Notes under the pieces: generated by a model
The model's input: only the letters and a program-made list of their open reading frames with translations
Databases searched by the model: none
What the model was told of the DNA's origin: nothing
Program-made: the position numbers and the translations under genes
Origin: Streptomyces fulvoviolaceus
GTDB lineage: Bacteria > Actinomycetota > Actinomycetes > Streptomycetales > Streptomycetaceae
NCBI RefSeq assembly: GCF_000718165.1
Contig: NZ_JOEY01000086.1
Coordinates: 1 to 61,352 of the forward strand
DNA: 61,352 nt
Direction: 5' to 3'
Shown: positions 34,822 through 44,035 of the stretch, in pieces
How the letters are laid out: each line of letters starts with the position of its first letter
Numbering within the stretch: position 1 is the first letter of the stretch

Positions 34822-35820
34822 TTGCTCGACTCCATTTTGGACTGTATCGGCTGTACTCCTATGGTCCATCTGAGCCGCCTCTTTCCGACGGGGCCTCGGG
34901 TATACGCCAAGCTTGAGCTGCTAAATCCGGCCGGGAGCGTCAAGGACCGGACTGCCCGGTACATCATCGAGACGGGTCTGCGGGAAGGGGTTCTCTATCC
35001 CGGCGCGCATATCGTGGAAAGCACCTCGGGGAATTTTGGCGTCGCCCTCTCCATGATGTCCCGGATATATGGTCTGCGACTCACACTGGTGGTCGACCCA
35101 CACATCACAAAAAGTAATTATGCGATTCTCAAGAGTTATGGCGCCCAGGTCGAGATGGTGGACGACCCCACGACCGAGGGCGGATATCTCCCGGCCCGTA
35201 TCGCTCGGGTGAAGGAGATCCTGGCCCGTGACTCCGCCGCGGTGTGGATCAACCAGTACGCCAACGCCCTGGGTCCTGAGGCTCATTACCGGGGAACCGC
35301 GGAAGAGATCTCCAGGGACCTGCGGGGGCCGCTCGACTATCTTGTCGTGGCGGTGAGTACCACGGGCACCCTGAACGGGCTCGCGCGTCGGTTGAAGGAG
35401 CGTGACAAGCGCCTCGAGGTGATCGCAGTGGACGCGGTCGGATCGGTGGTTTTCGGCAATCCTCCCGGACCCCGACGGCTGCCCGGAATCGGCTCCAGCA
35501 GGGTGCCGGAACTGCTCGACAGGAACCTGATTGACCGGGTGGTGGAGGTGACCGACGACGAGTCGATCACGGCCTGTCATGAAATCCTGGACAGGGAGGC
35601 AATTTTCGCCGGCGCGTCTTCCGGGTCGGTCATCGCGGCCATCAAGAAAATTCTCCCCGAAATACCTGCCTCATCCTCGGTCGTCACCCTCTTCCCCGAC
35701 CGGGGAGACCGGTACATCGATGTGGTGTACGGGGCCGAAGCGCCGTCCCCCGTGATGGATTCCGTCGCCACACCTGCCCACGGCGCGGCTCCGTTGATCG
35801 GTGCGAGGGCGGGCTCATGA
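34822..35820 (+). CDS. sbnA: SbnA-type synthase (cysteine synthase family), diaminopropionate synthesis
   Basis: 332 residues from TTG 34822, chosen because GGGGAGGA sits six bases upstream and homologues begin at this point; ATG 34768 is an alternative. The PLP lysine is in NPAGSVKDRTA, the substrate loop is STSGNFG, and the phosphate cup reads VSTTGTLNG. The SbnA group makes N-(1-amino-1-carboxyethyl)-L-glutamate from O-phospho-L-serine and L-glutamate. Its partner SbnB (8170-9228) completes L-2,3-diaminopropionate. It follows ATP-grasp 1 and overlaps ATP-grasp 2 in an ATGA, suggesting that diaminopropionate or its derivative is a ligase substrate. Confidence 0.9.
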   Translation: MLDSILDCIGCTPMVHLSRLFPTGPRVYAKLELLNPAGSVKDRTARYIIETGLREGVLYPGAHIVESTSGNFGVALSMMSRIYGLRLTLVVDPHITKSNYAILKSYGAQVEMVDDPTTEGGYLPARIARVKEILARDSAAVWINQYANALGPEAHYRGTAEEISRDLRGPLDYLVVAVSTTGTLNGLARRLKERDKRLEVIAVDAVGSVVFGNPPGPRRLPGIGSSRVPELLDRNLIDRVVEVTDDESITACHEILDREAIFAGASSGSVIAAIKKILPEIPASSSVVTLFPDRGDRYIDVVYGAEAPSPVMDSVATPAHGAAPLIGARAGS

Positions 35821-37004
35821 GCGGCGCCGGCCTCAAGGCGCGGACCGACGCCCTCGCCCCGGGCTGCGTCGTGCTCATCGGCGCCAGTCCGTTCGGCAGC
35901 CGGGCCATCACCCGGCTCGGCATGTCGTACGTCCTGGTGTGCGACCCCGACGAGGATCCGACTCCCGCGGCCGCCGACGCGGCGGCTGTGCACCGGGTCG
36001 CGTACCGGACCGATCCCGCCGCCGTACGTGCGCTGCCCAGGCCGGCCGGCGTCCGGGCCGTCGTCGCCTTCACCGAGCTCGGCCTCCTTCCCGCCGCCGA
36101 ACTGGCCGAGTTGTGGTCGGTCAACGGGGTTCCCGTGTCGGCCGTCCGCGACTCACGGGACAAACTGCAGATGCGAAGACTGCTGGCCCAATCCGGGCAC
36201 CCCCTGCCATGCGGGCGCCTGCAGCATGTGAGCGACGTCGACTCCAAGGCGTACCCGGTGATCGTCAAGCCCGTCTCCGGCGTCGCGGGCCTGGGGGTCC
36301 ACCTGGTGACCAACGCCCGCGACCTGCGAGTGGCACTGCTGGCCACCAATGAGCCCCTGATGTGGGAACGGTATGCCGTGGGCCAGGAGCTTTCGGTCGA
36401 GACCATCAGCCAGGGCGGACGTCACCGGGTGCTCGGCATCACCCGAAAAGTGACCACTGGGGCACCCCACTTCGTGGAACACGCCCATCTCACGCCTGCC
36501 GCTCTCACCTTGGACGAGGAACGCGCGATCGCGGAGACGGTGATCGACTGCCTGGACGCCGTCGGACTCACCGTCGGACCAGCTCATACGGAAGTCGTGC
36601 TGGGTACGGACGGCGTCACGGTCATCGAGACACACACTCGGCCGGGGGGAGGCAGGATCCCCCTGATCACCGAGTTGGTGACCGGACTCGACCAGTACGA
36701 ACTCGCAGTCCGGGCCGTCTGCGGCCTTTCACTGCCCGAGGTGGTCTCTCCCTCGAAGTCGGCTGGTGTCCGCTTCTTCTCCGGAGAGCCTGGCGTGGTC
36801 ACGACGGTCACCGGCCTGGACGACGCCCGGCGGCTCCAAGGCGTGGTCGAGGTCGGCCTGGAACTCGCCCGCGGCGAGGCGATCCGCGCCTGGGAGAACA
36901 ATCTGGACCGCGCCGGGTTCGTGGTCTGCGAGGGCTGTAGCCACGGCGAGGTCGAAGAGCGCCTGGACCGTGCCGTCTCGGCCATCCGTCTCGTCACGCG
37001 GTGA
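35817..37004 (+). CDS. ATP-grasp ligase 2
   Basis: The 395-residue protein starts in the ATGA overlap with sbnA. The N-terminal domain holds VVLIGASPFGSRAIT. The ATP-grasp core has YPVIVKPVSGVAGLGVHLV, WERYAVGQELSVETIS and HTEVVLGTDGVTVIETHTRP. The acidic metal site is present, with ETHTR in place of the more usual EINPR. It is more divergent from ligases 1 and 3 than they are from each other, so it likely uses a different carboxylate or amine. Confidence 0.88.
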   Translation: MSGAGLKARTDALAPGCVVLIGASPFGSRAITRLGMSYVLVCDPDEDPTPAAADAAAVHRVAYRTDPAAVRALPRPAGVRAVVAFTELGLLPAAELAELWSVNGVPVSAVRDSRDKLQMRRLLAQSGHPLPCGRLQHVSDVDSKAYPVIVKPVSGVAGLGVHLVTNARDLRVALLATNEPLMWERYAVGQELSVETISQGGRHRVLGITRKVTTGAPHFVEHAHLTPAALTLDEERAIAETVIDCLDAVGLTVGPAHTEVVLGTDGVTVIETHTRPGGGRIPLITELVTGLDQYELAVRAVCGLSLPEVVSPSKSAGVRFFSGEPGVVTTVTGLDDARRLQGVVEVGLELARGEAIRAWENNLDRAGFVVCEGCSHGEVEERLDRAVSAIRLVTR

Positions 37005-37066
37005 CAACCGACCTGCACTGAACAGTCAAGAGCCATCACATTTCTGGCCTTTCGTTAGGAGCGCCC

Positions 37067-38197
37067 GTGAAGGACACCCACCTACTGGTCATCGGTGCCG
37101 GCAACGTCGGCACGCACACACTGGATCTGCTGGCACGTCGGCCCGATGCGCCGCGCATTACGCTCGCCGGACGGGACGAGGAGCTCTTGGTCCGGCAGGT
37201 GAACCTGTCCCGCATGGTCGCCGCACAGCTGGGTCACACGCCTCGGCTCGATCACGTCGTCATGGACGTCGACGACATCGACCGGACCGCCGCGACCCTC
37301 GCCGAGCTGAGCCCCGACATCGTGTTCAGCACGGTCAGCCTGCAGGCGTGGTGGGTGATCAACGAGCTTCCGAAGGATCTACTGACCCGGCTCGACGAGG
37401 CGGAGATCGGACCCTGGCTGCCGATGCAGCTCACTCTGATCCACAAGGTGATGCAAGCGGTGAAGGCGAGCGGCATCGACGCACAGGTCGTCAACGCCGC
37501 GCTGCCCGACGCCACCCACACCATCCTGGACAAGGTGGGTCTGGCTCCCACGATCGGCATCGGCAACGTCGCCAACATCGTGCCGGCACTCCGCCACGCC
37601 GCGGCGGACCAGCTGGGCAAGAGTCCGGCCCAGGTCGACCTGCGGGTGGTGATGGAGGCGTTCGTCAGCCACCGGGTGCCGCGCACCGGCGATGCCGGGG
37701 ACGCACCGTATCGCATCAGCGTGCTGGAGAACGGCAGTGACGTCACGGAACGGGTCGACATGGAGCGCCTGTTGCAGACAGTGGCGACCCGGTACCGGCG
37801 TCTGGGCGGCGTGCGTGGTGCGGTCCTGACCGCCGCGTCAGCGGTGACGGTGATCGAGGCACTGACCTCCACGGAACCCCGCCTGGTCCACGCCCCTGGC
37901 CCCGACGCGCTCATCGGCGGCTATCCGGTGGCTGTGTCGGCCAAGGGCCTGGACGTCCAACTGCCCGACGGCCTCTCGTCGACGCAGGCGCTCGACATCA
38001 ACAAGAAGGCGCTGTGGCACGACGGCATCGCCGAAATCCGTGACGACGGCAGCGTCCGCTACAGCGACCCGCACATGGACATTGTGAAGAGCATGCTCGG
38101 CTACGACGTCCGAGAGATGAAGCTCGCGGACTCCCAGGCCTGCGCCCGTGAACTTGCCGCGAAATACAGCGAGTTCAAGGAGAGCCTGGGGGCATGA
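37067..38197 (+). CDS. Saccharopine-dehydrogenase-like NAD(P)-binding protein
   Basis: 376 residues from GTG 37067, behind TTAGGAG. The N-terminus is a Rossmann fold (HLLVIGAGNVGTHTLDLLAR) followed by LAGRDEELLVRQVNLSRMV, as in the saccharopine dehydrogenase/homospermidine-synthase-like group. The middle (NAALPDATHTILDKVGLAPT, GNVANIVPALRHAA) is not one I recognise in a characterised enzyme. It may reduce an imine formed between an amine and a keto acid, or oxidise a similar bond. It is 62 bases after ATP-grasp 2 and overlaps the next gene in an ATGA. Confidence 0.65.
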   Translation: MKDTHLLVIGAGNVGTHTLDLLARRPDAPRITLAGRDEELLVRQVNLSRMVAAQLGHTPRLDHVVMDVDDIDRTAATLAELSPDIVFSTVSLQAWWVINELPKDLLTRLDEAEIGPWLPMQLTLIHKVMQAVKASGIDAQVVNAALPDATHTILDKVGLAPTIGIGNVANIVPALRHAAADQLGKSPAQVDLRVVMEAFVSHRVPRTGDAGDAPYRISVLENGSDVTERVDMERLLQTVATRYRRLGGVRGAVLTAASAVTVIEALTSTEPRLVHAPGPDALIGGYPVAVSAKGLDVQLPDGLSSTQALDINKKALWHDGIAEIRDDGSVRYSDPHMDIVKSMLGYDVREMKLADSQACARELAAKYSEFKESLGA

Positions 38198-39216
38198 AGA
38201 AGATCCTCATTCTGGGGGGCTCGGTATTCCTGGGGCGGGCCGTCGCGACGGCGGCCCTGAGCCGGGGCCATGAGGTCACCACCTTCAACCGGGGCCTGTC
38301 GGGCTCCGACGTCGAGGGCGTCGAGGTGACCCGAGGGGATCGTGACAACGAAGGCGATCTCGAACGCCTCGTCGCCGGCCGGCACTGGGACGCGGTGATC
38401 GACACCTGTGGATTCGTGCCTCGTTCCGTCTCCGCGGGCGCCCGGGTGCTGTCCTCGCACGTGGATCACTACGTGTTCGTGTCATCGGTCAGTGCCTTCC
38501 GGGACTGGCCCGCCCACCCCATTGACGAAGCGTCACCGCGCTGGAAGTGCCCCTCGGACGCGGACGAGTCGGGCGGCACGTACGGTCCCCTCAAGGCCGG
38601 CTGCGAACGCGCCGTGCGCGAACACTTCGACGGCACGGTGAGCGTTGTCAGTCCAGGCATCATCGTGGGCCCCGGCGAGAACGTGGGCCGTCTGCCCTGG
38701 TGGCTGCGCCGTGTCGCGGCCGGCGGGGCACTCGCGCCGCACCCGGGCGACCGGGAGATCCAGCTCATGGACGTCCGGGATCTCGCCGAGTTCATCCTTG
38801 CCCGGGTCGAGCGGCCGTCCGAGTGTGACCTGCTGGTGACCGCGCCCGCCGGCCAAGCCACGTTCGCGGAGTGGCTCGCGCTGTGCGCGAAGGCGACCGG
38901 TGCAGACCCGGCTCTCGTGTGGATGGACGAGGAGTTTCTGCTGGAGCAGCAGGTGACTCCGTGGTCCGAACTGCCGCTGTGGGCACCCTTGCGAGCCGAC
39001 TGGCGGCACGCGTGGTCCGTGTCGAGCGACGCGGCGGTCGCGATGGGACTGACCTGTCGTCCGCTGGCGGACACGGTCGTCGACACGTGGGAGTGGCTGC
39101 GCGGCACGCCCGGGTTCCAGGGGAAACCGAAGATCGGCATGGACTCCGAGAAGGAACGCCGGCTCCTCGCCGCATGGCGTGGAAAAGGATCAGGAAGCGA
39201 GGAAGCGGCACGGTGA
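38194..39216 (+). CDS. NAD-dependent epimerase/dehydratase-family protein (extended SDR)
   Basis: The 340-residue protein opens with KKILILGGSVFLGRAVATAA, a GGxxFxG nucleotide loop, and has VDHYVFVSSVSAF plus GTYGPLKAGCE, where Tyr-x3-Lys is read as YGPLK. This subgroup, often seen beside ATP-grasp genes, resembles RNA-binding/chloroplast-type atypical SDRs more than sugar epimerases. The substrate cannot be predicted. It is coupled to its neighbours on both sides by ATGA and GTGA overlaps. Confidence 0.75.
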   Translation: MKKILILGGSVFLGRAVATAALSRGHEVTTFNRGLSGSDVEGVEVTRGDRDNEGDLERLVAGRHWDAVIDTCGFVPRSVSAGARVLSSHVDHYVFVSSVSAFRDWPAHPIDEASPRWKCPSDADESGGTYGPLKAGCERAVREHFDGTVSVVSPGIIVGPGENVGRLPWWLRRVAAGGALAPHPGDREIQLMDVRDLAEFILARVERPSECDLLVTAPAGQATFAEWLALCAKATGADPALVWMDEEFLLEQQVTPWSELPLWAPLRADWRHAWSVSSDAAVAMGLTCRPLADTVVDTWEWLRGTPGFQGKPKIGMDSEKERRLLAAWRGKGSGSEEAAR

Positions 39217-40430
39217 GCATCGACCTGCTCTACATCGAGGTCAACCTGACCGGATACGGCACCCACGGGATCCAACGGGCTCAGGCACAGGGACTGACGA
39301 CAGCCCTGGTCTGCCGGGATCCCCGGGAGTACGCACGTCTCGATCCGGACCCGGCCGAACTGGTGGACCGGTTGGAGCGCGTGGACACCTACGACACCTC
39401 CCAGCTCATGAGGGCGTGCCTTGGCCTGGAGCCGCGCGCGGTGATCGCGTACGACGACTACCGCCTGTTCCAGGCCGCCGTCGTCGCGAACGGCCTGGGT
39501 CTTCCGGGACCCGATCCAGCGGGCATCCTCGCCTGTCGCTACAAGGATCTCACCCGCAAGGCCACGGCCGGTATCGGTCGTGACGTCAAGCATGTCGTGG
39601 TCCCCGTTGACGGGACGGTGACCAGCTCTCCGCTCGGCTACCCCTGCGTTGTCAAACCGGTCGACGACGGCGCCAGTGCCGGAGTGCGTGTCTGCCGCTC
39701 CGACGAGAACTTCCAGGCAGCGGTGGGCGGAGCGATCGACCACAGCACACACGGCCGTGGCTACCGCTGCCTCGACGCCGTACTGGTCGAGGAGTACGTG
39801 GAAGGGCCGGAGTACAGCGCCGAACTCCTCTGGGACAACCAGGCGGGGAGCTGGCGGCTCCTGGGCTTCGCCGAGACGGTGCTGAGTCGGCCGCCGAAGT
39901 GCAAGGAACTCGCGCACGTCTTCCCCGCCCGCCTGGACCCCGAGACGGAGCAGGTCGCCGAGAAGACCGTCCTGAAGTGGCTGGAGAGCACGGGGCACCG
40001 CGGCACGGCGGCACACGTCGAATTCAAGATCGATCACGAGGGACGCCCCGCCCTCATGGAGATCAACCCCAGGCTCGGCGGCGGCGACATCCGTCTCCTC
40101 ATCGAAGCGAGCACGGGCCTCGACGTGGTGGACCTCTACCAGCAGCTGTGGCTCGGACGCCCGGTGGCGCTGCCCGACCGCCCCTGGGACGGAGTCGCCC
40201 ACTCCGTGATTCGTTACCTGACCCCGCCCGGGGACGGTGTGGTACGGCACATCGGCAGACCGGAGACCCTGGACGACGCCGTCATCGCCCACGAGATCCA
40301 GGACATCGGTCCCGACGGAGTGACCGCGACCGACACCTCACGCCTCGGCTGGGTCGTCACCCTGCACGAGGACGCCGAGCGGGCCGTCGCCGCGGCGGAC
40401 GGGTTCCACAGTTCGCTGGTCTTCGAGTGA
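39213..40430 (+). CDS. ATP-grasp ligase 3
   Basis: 405 residues from GTG 39213 in a GTGA overlap. It is colinear with ATP-grasp 1: IEVNLTGYG near the N-terminus, YPCVVKPVDDGASAGVRVC, LVEEYVEGPEYSAELLW, and HVEFKIDHEGRPALMEINPR. All ATP- and metal-binding groups are retained. Two intact paralogues plus a truncated third copy (23782) show that this ligase type expanded inside the cluster. They may add successive or alternative residues. Confidence 0.9.
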   Translation: MSIDLLYIEVNLTGYGTHGIQRAQAQGLTTALVCRDPREYARLDPDPAELVDRLERVDTYDTSQLMRACLGLEPRAVIAYDDYRLFQAAVVANGLGLPGPDPAGILACRYKDLTRKATAGIGRDVKHVVVPVDGTVTSSPLGYPCVVKPVDDGASAGVRVCRSDENFQAAVGGAIDHSTHGRGYRCLDAVLVEEYVEGPEYSAELLWDNQAGSWRLLGFAETVLSRPPKCKELAHVFPARLDPETEQVAEKTVLKWLESTGHRGTAAHVEFKIDHEGRPALMEINPRLGGGDIRLLIEASTGLDVVDLYQQLWLGRPVALPDRPWDGVAHSVIRYLTPPGDGVVRHIGRPETLDDAVIAHEIQDIGPDGVTATDTSRLGWVVTLHEDAERAVAAADGFHSSLVFE

Positions 40431-40474
40431 CACACACCCATTCCCATCCCGACCTTCTGGGGAGGTGCCCGCTG

Positions 40475-40594
40475 GTGCGCCCGACAGACGCAACGAACGC
40501 ACATCGGCTCGATCGAGTGGGCGAGGCCCGACGGACATGCCGGACGACCTTGGACACGGTGACCGACGACAGCACTCCTGGATGGCCCCGATGA
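40475..40594 (+). CDS. Possible 39-codon leader or bridging ORF
   Basis: GTG 40475 lies nine bases after GGGGAGG, and the TGA (40592-40594) overlaps the ATG of the monooxygenase as ATGA. The peptide is basic (RPTDATNAHRLDRVGE...). Its third-position G+C is lower than that of neighbouring genes, and I know no homologue. It bridges an otherwise empty gap and could couple translation to the next gene. It may be fortuitous. Confidence 0.3.
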   Translation: MRPTDATNAHRLDRVGEARRTCRTTLDTVTDDSTPGWPR

Positions 40595-42048
40595 GCCGGG
40601 CGGTCCACGCGGCCGTGATCGGCGCGGGGCTGGGCGGGATGCTGACCGCCTTCTGTCTGGCTCGGCGAGGTGTCCGGGTGACCGTCTTCGAACGGGACGA
40701 CTCGGCGTTGCCCGATACCCCGGCCGCGGCGGGGAACTGGTCGCGTACCGGCGTGCCGCACCTGCACCAGACGCATGGCTTCCTCGGCGCCTTCCACTCG
40801 ACGCTGCGGGACGAACTTCCCGACCTGCTGGAGCAGTTGCTCGCCTACGGTGTCGAGGTCCGCGACTTCGGGAAGATCGCTGCGGACCACGGCTTCAGTC
40901 CCGAAGCCGGCGCCGACGTCGCGGTGCTGCTGGCTCGGCGCAGCACGGTCGAGCAGGTGCTGCGCCGGGCGATGACGAGGGAAAAGGGAATCACGCTGCG
41001 CGTCGGCACCGGCGTGGACGAGATCCTCGTCGGGCGAGGAAGAGTCCGGGGTGTGCGCACCTCGGGACACGACCTCGACGCCGACATCGTGATCGACGCC
41101 TCCGGCCGGCGCGCGGCACCCTGGGCCTCCTGGTACGACGCCGTGGGCGACAACCGCGGTGAGCTGGCCTACATCACGCGCATGTACCGGCTCGCCGACG
41201 GAGCCGAGCCCGGGCCGCTTTCCCGGGTGAGTGGTGCCGGCGTCATCGGCGACGGCTACCACACGGTGATCAATGTCCACGACAACCGTACGTTCTCCGC
41301 GGTCCTGGCCTGCTCACCGCATGATCGCGAGCTGTTGCGCGCACGGGACGCCCGGGTCTTCGAACCGCTCATGGAGTGGATACCGAAGACCGGCCCCTGG
41401 GTCGGGGAAGGCAGGGCCGTGCCCCTCTCTCCGCCGCGGGTCATGTCGAACATGCGCAACACCGCGCGGCGGATCTCCGGCAAGGCTCCGCAGGGCTTCT
41501 TCGCCGTGGGGGACGCACTCGTCACCACGGATCCGAGCCGCGGTTTCGGTGCCTCCATGGCCGCCGTCGGCTCGGTGCGGCTGGCCGAGGCGATCGCCGG
41601 CGACCACCGCGACATCGACGCGGCCCGCGAGGCCTATCTCGCGCGGCTCACTCCTTGGGCGCTCGACTGGTACGAGGACACAGTGGCGCACACCGCCACC
41701 CGGGCGAAGCGGTGGTCCGCGCTGCTGGACGGGGAACGTGTCCCCGTCACCATCCCTGTCCCCGAGCCGGTGCCCGCCTTCGTCACCTTTCAGCTGCCGT
41801 CCGCCGATGAGGAGGAGTGGTGGCACAAGCGGCGCTACAGCCAGCTGCTGGAAACGCCCGCCTCGCTGACGCGGCGATGGGGCGGGAACAGGACAGAAGC
41901 CAGGCCGGAAGGGCTCCAGGTCTACATGACGGACGTACCGACCCGGGCGGAAGTCGTCGACCGCATGGAGGAGTTCACGGCAGCACACGGTACGTCGTCC
42001 GGGCCGCCGCCGTACGCCGTCAAGGGCAGGCAGGGGGATCCCCGGTGA
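40591..42048 (+). CDS. FAD-dependent monooxygenase
   Basis: 485 residues from ATG 40591. AAVIGAGLGGMLTAFCLARR is the FAD dinucleotide loop with the acidic end at VTVFERDD. RTGVPHLHQTHGFLGA is a characteristic segment of one monooxygenase/epoxidase subgroup. ADIVIDASGRRA and FFAVGDALVTTDPSRGFG are the later FAD contacts. The halogenase WxWxIP motif is absent, so hydroxylation, N-oxygenation or epoxidation is more likely than chlorination. Its stop overlaps the MOSC gene start as GTGA. Confidence 0.85.
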   Translation: MSRAVHAAVIGAGLGGMLTAFCLARRGVRVTVFERDDSALPDTPAAAGNWSRTGVPHLHQTHGFLGAFHSTLRDELPDLLEQLLAYGVEVRDFGKIAADHGFSPEAGADVAVLLARRSTVEQVLRRAMTREKGITLRVGTGVDEILVGRGRVRGVRTSGHDLDADIVIDASGRRAAPWASWYDAVGDNRGELAYITRMYRLADGAEPGPLSRVSGAGVIGDGYHTVINVHDNRTFSAVLACSPHDRELLRARDARVFEPLMEWIPKTGPWVGEGRAVPLSPPRVMSNMRNTARRISGKAPQGFFAVGDALVTTDPSRGFGASMAAVGSVRLAEAIAGDHRDIDAAREAYLARLTPWALDWYEDTVAHTATRAKRWSALLDGERVPVTIPVPEPVPAFVTFQLPSADEEEWWHKRRYSQLLETPASLTRRWGGNRTEARPEGLQVYMTDVPTRAEVVDRMEEFTAAHGTSSGPPPYAVKGRQGDPR

Positions 42049-42728
42049 CGCTGGGGCACGTGCGGTCGGTCAACGTCAGCCGCGCCAAGGCGGCGACGTT
42101 CAAGGGGCCGCGGTCGACGACCGGCATCGACAAGCGTTCCGTGCTCTCCACCGTCGCGGTGACGCGCAACGGGTTGCACGGCGACGAACAGGCGGACCTG
42201 CTGCACCATGGCGGGCACGACCAGGCGGTGTACGCCTACGCCGCGGAGGACCACGACTGGTGGGCGGCCGAGCTGGGCTGCCTGCGCCATGACGGCGCAT
42301 TCGGCGAGAACCTCACGACGGTCGGCTTCGACGTCAACGCCGCCGTGATCGGTGAGTGCTGGCGTATCGGTGACACCTTGCTTCAGGTCACGTCCCCGCG
42401 CATCCCCTGCCGCATGTTCGCCGGCTGGATGGGTGAGGACCACTGGACGAAGCGGTTCGCGCACGCGGCGCGGCCCGGAGCCTACCTACGCGTCGTCGAA
42501 GAAGGATCGATCTCGGCGAACGACGGGATCCATCTGGTCGACCGGGCCGCCGAGAGTCTGACGCTGGCCGAGGCGATCAATGCCTACTACGGCGACTGGG
42601 AACTGCTGCCCCGGCTCCTCGCCGCTCCCGCGCTCGCCACGCGCTGGCGTGAGATGGCCTTGGAACGCCAACGGTCCGGCAAGCTGCAGCGGCTTCCCGA
42701 CCGGAAACCGGACGACGAGCACCAGTAA
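42045..42728 (+). CDS. MOSC-domain protein (YiiM-like)
   Basis: 227 residues from GTG 42045. The MOSC core shows LHGDEQADLLHHGGHDQAVY, GAFGENLTTVG, and VTSPRIPCRMFAGW with the conserved Cys expected to bind molybdenum cofactor or sulfur. A C-terminal YiiM-type helical tail follows (SLTLAEAINAYYGDWELLPR). YiiM of E. coli protects against N-hydroxylated base analogues, probably by reducing them. Coupling to a monooxygenase suggests a substrate with an N-O bond, or protection from one. A sulfur-transfer role is the alternative. Confidence 0.85.
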   Translation: MTLGHVRSVNVSRAKAATFKGPRSTTGIDKRSVLSTVAVTRNGLHGDEQADLLHHGGHDQAVYAYAAEDHDWWAAELGCLRHDGAFGENLTTVGFDVNAAVIGECWRIGDTLLQVTSPRIPCRMFAGWMGEDHWTKRFAHAARPGAYLRVVEEGSISANDGIHLVDRAAESLTLAEAINAYYGDWELLPRLLAAPALATRWREMALERQRSGKLQRLPDRKPDDEHQ

Positions 42729-42756
42729 CTTTCCATGCCGTGTGCGAGGAAGCGTA

Positions 42757-43974
42757 ATGCGTGTACTGATGATCGGGCTCAACAGTGGCTATCGCCGACT
42801 GGTTGACGACAACTCAGACCTCGAACTCTATGTCATAGAAGAAAAGGAGATCATCGAGGCGAATGGCGCCGCCTTCGCGGCTCCGTGGATAAAAGAGGTG
42901 CGAGCCGGCGGATATCAGCAGTGCGATGAGGCCACGCAGACGGCACGCAAGTGGCACAGGGACGTCGGGTTCGATGCGGTGGTACCGGGCATGGAATACG
43001 CCGTGCCCACGGCATTCGGGCTGGCCCGGGAGTGGGGACTCGGTGAGCCAGGTGCCGTCGCCACTGATGTCTGCACCAACAAACTTCTGCTCCGGCAACT
43101 CGCGCATACAGCGGACATCCCGCAGCCCAGATTCGCCGAGGCCACCTGCGCGGATGATGCGAAGAGTTTCTTCAAGGGCCGGCCGATTGTTCTGAAGCCC
43201 TCCAACCGTCGCGCCTCGGTGGGGGTGATACGGGTCGACAGGACGGAAGACATCGAGTCCGCCTGGCAGGAGACGACGCTCGCCGGGGAAGGATCCCGCA
43301 CGGTCGGCAGGGACCTCTCCTGGAGGTTTCAGTGCGAGGAGTACATCGACGGCCCGGAGATCTCCGTGGAAAGCGTCGTCTTCGAGCGTGAGGTCCTTTT
43401 CGACAACATCACGGCGAAGCAGACCGTGGGCGGGCGCTACTTCACCGAGGTCGGACACGTCGCCCCGGCCCGGGTGGACGACCAGGAGCGCCGCCCGATC
43501 CTTGCGCAGGTGCACCGACTGCTGACCGCCATGGACGCGGTTTCCGGCGTCTTCCATTCGGAGTGGCGTGTCAACCGGGGCGTCCCGCACCTGGTCGAGT
43601 GCGCGGCCCGGCCTCCGGGAGACCTCATCCCCGAACTGATCAGGCGGAGCCAGGGGGTTGACCTCTACGACGCCTTCGTCGGGGTCCTCGCCGGCCGCCG
43701 CCCGAATCTCCGCCCCGTGCCGGCGTCGGTGGCATCAGTGCAGTTCTTCCGCCCGCCGGCCGGGAGATTCGTGCGGCTGCAGGGGGAGGACGCGCTGGCT
43801 GCCTCCCCGTGGGTCTTCGACCATGAGGTGAATCTCCGCGTGGGGCAGGAGACCCCCAGCTTCGCCAATTCCTGGCAACGGGCCGGTTATTACGCGCTGG
43901 AGTGCCCGGACCACGCTGCCCTGGAACGAGAGACGCGCGCACTGGAACAGCATCTGGAGTTCATCGTCGAATAA
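42757..43974 (+). CDS. ATP-grasp ligase 4
   Basis: 405 residues from ATG 42757 behind GAGGAAG. Core features: IVLKPSNRRASVGVIRV, CEEYIDGPEISVESVVFE, and FHSEWRVNRGVPHLVECAAR, where ECAAR takes the place of EINPR as in BacD-type L-amino acid ligases. The N-terminal MRVLMIGLNSGYRRLVDDN is distinct from ligases 1-3. It probably forms an amide between amino acids. It is separated by 61 bases from the MFS gene that follows. Confidence 0.9.
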   Translation: MRVLMIGLNSGYRRLVDDNSDLELYVIEEKEIIEANGAAFAAPWIKEVRAGGYQQCDEATQTARKWHRDVGFDAVVPGMEYAVPTAFGLAREWGLGEPGAVATDVCTNKLLLRQLAHTADIPQPRFAEATCADDAKSFFKGRPIVLKPSNRRASVGVIRVDRTEDIESAWQETTLAGEGSRTVGRDLSWRFQCEEYIDGPEISVESVVFEREVLFDNITAKQTVGGRYFTEVGHVAPARVDDQERRPILAQVHRLLTAMDAVSGVFHSEWRVNRGVPHLVECAARPPGDLIPELIRRSQGVDLYDAFVGVLAGRRPNLRPVPASVASVQFFRPPAGRFVRLQGEDALAASPWVFDHEVNLRVGQETPSFANSWQRAGYYALECPDHAALERETRALEQHLEFIVE

Positions 43975-44035
43975 CACGGAATCGGAATCAGTGAACCTTT
44001 TTGTTGTGTACCGACTAGTGAAGGGAGAGCCCGGC

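Noticed and set aside
40591..42048. Flavin-dependent halogenase
   Set aside because: The fold and FAD loop fit, but the WxWxIP halogenase motif is absent and the subgroup segment RTGVPHLHQTH points to a monooxygenase.
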